A DNA stretch of 64,000 bases from positions 124,001 through 188,000 of the forward strand of contig CBDAQM010000005.1 of assembly GCA_965199095.1 (NCBI GenBank). The letters are read 5' to 3'. Shown piece by piece: positions 62,432 through 64,000 of this stretch. The notes below the pieces were generated by a model. The model saw only the letters and a list, made by a program, of their open reading frames with translations, ran no database searches and was not told the DNA's origin. Every line of letters begins with the position of its first letter. Position 1 is the first letter of the stretch. The translations under genes were made by a program, and so were the position numbers. Source of the stretch: LMUY01 sp965199095. Lineage in GTDB: Bacteria > Pseudomonadota > Alphaproteobacteria > Acetobacterales > Acetobacteraceae.

Positions 62432-63174
62432 GACATCTGGTCCTGCTGCCGTCGTTCAACAGCGGAGCCCGGCTGGTCGAGACGGTGCAGGCGGCGCGTG
62501 CCCAGTGGTCACCCGTCTGGGTCGTGCTGGACGGCAGCACGGACGGGTCGGACGCGGCGCTGGCTGCCCTGCCACAGGATGATGGGCTGAGGGTGTTCAC
62601 CCTCGCGGCGAACCGCGGCAAAGGGGCCGCCATCCTGCATGGCCTGCGGGCGGCGGCGGCGGCGGGCTTCACCCATGTCGTCACGATGGATGCGGACGGG
62701 CAGCATCCGGCGTCCTCGATCCCGCGCTTCATTGCAGCGTCCGAAGCCAATCCCGGCGCGATGATCCTTGGCGTGCCGCAATTCGGGCCGGACGCACCGG
62801 CGCTGCGGGTCGGCGGACGCCGCATCTCCAACTGGTGGGCCAATTTGGAGACGGTCTGGAGCGGGATCGGCGACTCGCTGTTCGGACTCCGCGTCTACCC
62901 GGTGGCGCCCTTGCTCGCGATCATGGAACGGCAGCGCTGGATGCGCCGCTACGATTTCGATGCGGAGGCGGCGGTGCGGTTATGCTGGGCCGGCGTCACG
63001 CCCATCAACCTGCCGGCCCCCGTGCGCTACTTCCGGGCGGATGAGGGCGGTGTCAGCCACTTCCGCTACGGACGCGACAATGTCCTGCTCACCTGGATGC
63101 ATATCCGGCTGATGCTGGGCTTCCTGCCGCGCTTGCCACGCTTGCTGTGGCGCCGGGCAGGGCGACGGCGCTGA
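62428..63174 (+). CDS. Family 2 glycosyltransferase
   Basis: 248 residues. GT-A fold: LVLLPSFNSGARLVETVQA, VWVVLDGSTDGSDAAL, NRGKGAAILHGLRAAAAAGFTHVVTMDADGQHPASSIPRF (DAD metal motif) and MRRYDFDAEAAVRLCWAGV. TTG start in a 4-base overlap with the acyltransferase gene. No membrane segments. Its last 86 bases overlap the convergent deacetylase gene. Donor and acceptor unknown; the neighbours suggest a glycolipid. Confidence 0.87.
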   Translation: MRHLVLLPSFNSGARLVETVQAARAQWSPVWVVLDGSTDGSDAALAALPQDDGLRVFTLAANRGKGAAILHGLRAAAAAGFTHVVTMDADGQHPASSIPRFIAASEANPGAMILGVPQFGPDAPALRVGGRRISNWWANLETVWSGIGDSLFGLRVYPVAPLLAIMERQRWMRRYDFDAEAAVRLCWAGVTPINLPAPVRYFRADEGGVSHFRYGRDNVLLTWMHIRLMLGFLPRLPRLLWRRAGRRR

Positions 63175-63988
63175 GGCCGGCCGCGCGGAATGCCGCCAGC
63201 AAGGCGGGCAGCACCGCGAGACCAACGGCACTGCCGCACGCCATGCGCGCCGCGCCGCCATCATGCAGCAGGAGCACGTCGCCGGGCGACAGGTCCCGCA
63301 CCAGCCGGCGCAGGATGGTGGGAGGATCGCTGCACCGCGTGTCGTAGCCGCGGCGGCTCCAGCTCGCCAGGCCGAGGCCGAGGCGGGCCAGAAGCGGGTG
63401 CAGCGGCGGGCTGCGGAACCCCATCGGCGCGCGGAACCATCGCGGCGCCACGCCGGCCACGTCGGACAAGGCCGCCTGTGCGCCGGCCACCTCGCGTTGC
63501 AACGGCCGTCCCAGCAGGCAGGCGAAATGGCGCGGATGCGTGAAGCTGTGGTTTTCGACGCGGTGCCCGGCCGCGACGATCCGGCGCGTCAGCACAGGCT
63601 GTGCCAGCGCCCGTTCGGCGATGCAGAAGAAGCTGGCGGTGACGCCGGCCGCCGCGAGCAGGTCCAGCACGCGGGGAGTCACCTCCGGGTCAGGGCCGTC
63701 GTCGAAGGTCAATCCGACGGTCCGGCCCGGCTGCGGCAGGCGATGGAGCACCGGCCCCAGCAACTGGCTCCGCGGCGCCATGCCGGACGCAGCGAGCAGC
63801 GCGTGGTCGGCCGCCACGCTCGCCAGCAAGCCGGGCCACCAGGCGGGATGCAGCGCCAACATCCCGGCTGCCGTGCCATGCAGCCCGGCGGACAGGCGCA
63901 GCGCCAGGGACGGCCGCCACGGCTCAGCCACCGGCACGCAAGCGGGCGAAGGCCCGCGCCACGGCCAATGGCGAGGAGTGCTGGTCAT
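63089..63988 (-). CDS. Polysaccharide deacetylase (NodB homology) family protein
   Basis: 299 residues. An N-terminal region of about 90 residues with hydrophobic stretches (WWPGLLASVAADHALLAASG), then the NodB domain: LTFDDGPDPEVTPRVL (metal Asp), ENHSFTHPRHF (metal His pair), FRAPMGFRSP and VLLLHDGG. The metal triad Asp-His-His is intact, so it should remove N- or O-acetyl groups from a carbohydrate. ATG at 63988 in an ATGA overlap with a gene continuing past the right edge. Convergent with the GT2 gene. Confidence 0.88.
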   Translation of the reverse strand: MTSTPRHWPWRGPSPACVPVAEPWRPSLALRLSAGLHGTAAGMLALHPAWWPGLLASVAADHALLAASGMAPRSQLLGPVLHRLPQPGRTVGLTFDDGPDPEVTPRVLDLLAAAGVTASFFCIAERALAQPVLTRRIVAAGHRVENHSFTHPRHFACLLGRPLQREVAGAQAALSDVAGVAPRWFRAPMGFRSPPLHPLLARLGLGLASWSRRGYDTRCSDPPTILRRLVRDLSPGDVLLLHDGGAARMACGSAVGLAVLPALLAAFRAAGLSAVALPGATASVASAAGSPASAGYASR

Positions 63989-64000
63989 GACGGAAACGCC
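63985..64000 (-). CDS. Last codons of a gene beyond the right edge
   Basis: Only Ala-Phe-Pro-Ser-stop is visible, ending in the ATGA overlap with the deacetylase start. Product not identifiable. The overlap suggests it belongs to the same operon. Confidence 0.4.

Overview
The window reads as a chromosome segment of a GC-rich alphaproteobacterium, most likely of the Acetobacteraceae (Rhodospirillales). The evidence is the gene content and order: hrcA-grpE-dnaK-dnaJ, xseB-dxs-tlyA, a TrcR (DUF1013) regulator, DUF1192 and two DUF465 proteins, a ROSE-controlled hsp20, and proteins dominated by Ala, Arg, Gly and Pro. Almost everything is core chromosome. I see no tRNA, rRNA, IS transposase, prophage or CRISPR array, and no gene-free gap above 300 bases; the largest is 286 bases, upstream of dnaK.

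Layout. 1-11 kb: dgt (cut by the left edge), erpA, xthA, a lytic transglycosylase, rpmG, a TPR/glycosyltransferase fusion, icd, a hybrid histidine kinase, a deoxyribosyltransferase-like protein and AmpG. 11-18.6 kb: typA, a PfkB kinase, an EI24 membrane protein, a bactofilin, rdgB-rph and several small secreted proteins. 18.6-25 kb: the heat-shock block hrcA, grpE, dnaK, dnaJ, with dapB overlapping dnaJ. 25-28.4 kb: a phosphatase and two overlapping, paralogous, degenerate EAL-like proteins, the least explained genes here. 28.4-36.5 kb: an ABC transporter, a histidine phosphatase, then paaX-paaABCDE (the phenylacetyl-CoA epoxidase and its repressor) and a CNT nucleoside transporter. 36.6-46.6 kb: a CBS protein, an NdvA-type exporter, pdxY, rpmE, hsp20 behind an RNA thermometer, trcR, DUF465 proteins, purEK and a short Hsp70. 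46.7-57 kb: a hydroxyacid dehydrogenase, a Ser-rich protein, ftrA-ftrB without ftrC/D, an SDR, smpB, dapA, slt, pgpA, cinA-C and selO. 56.3-64 kb: xseB-dxs-tlyA, an HDAC-like deacetylase with TusA, a frameshifted ROK kinase, and an acyltransferase/GT2/polysaccharide-deacetylase group that runs off the right edge.

The most informative non-gene signals are small palindromic repeats. One family (core GTAGGGYGG) has four intergenic loci. A second (CCTCACCC...GGGTGAGGG) has three loci. At two of them it lies at the 5' end of a gene (paaE, tlyA) and reads through in the same frame, giving both proteins a near-identical N-terminal peptide; at tlyA it seems to have removed the normal start codon. Regulation is directly visible in two places. 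The ribosome-binding site of hsp20 is sequestered in a hairpin with the bulged G typical of ROSE thermometers. The promoter of paaA is bracketed by TTGAAC/GTTCAA arms that could be the PaaX operator.
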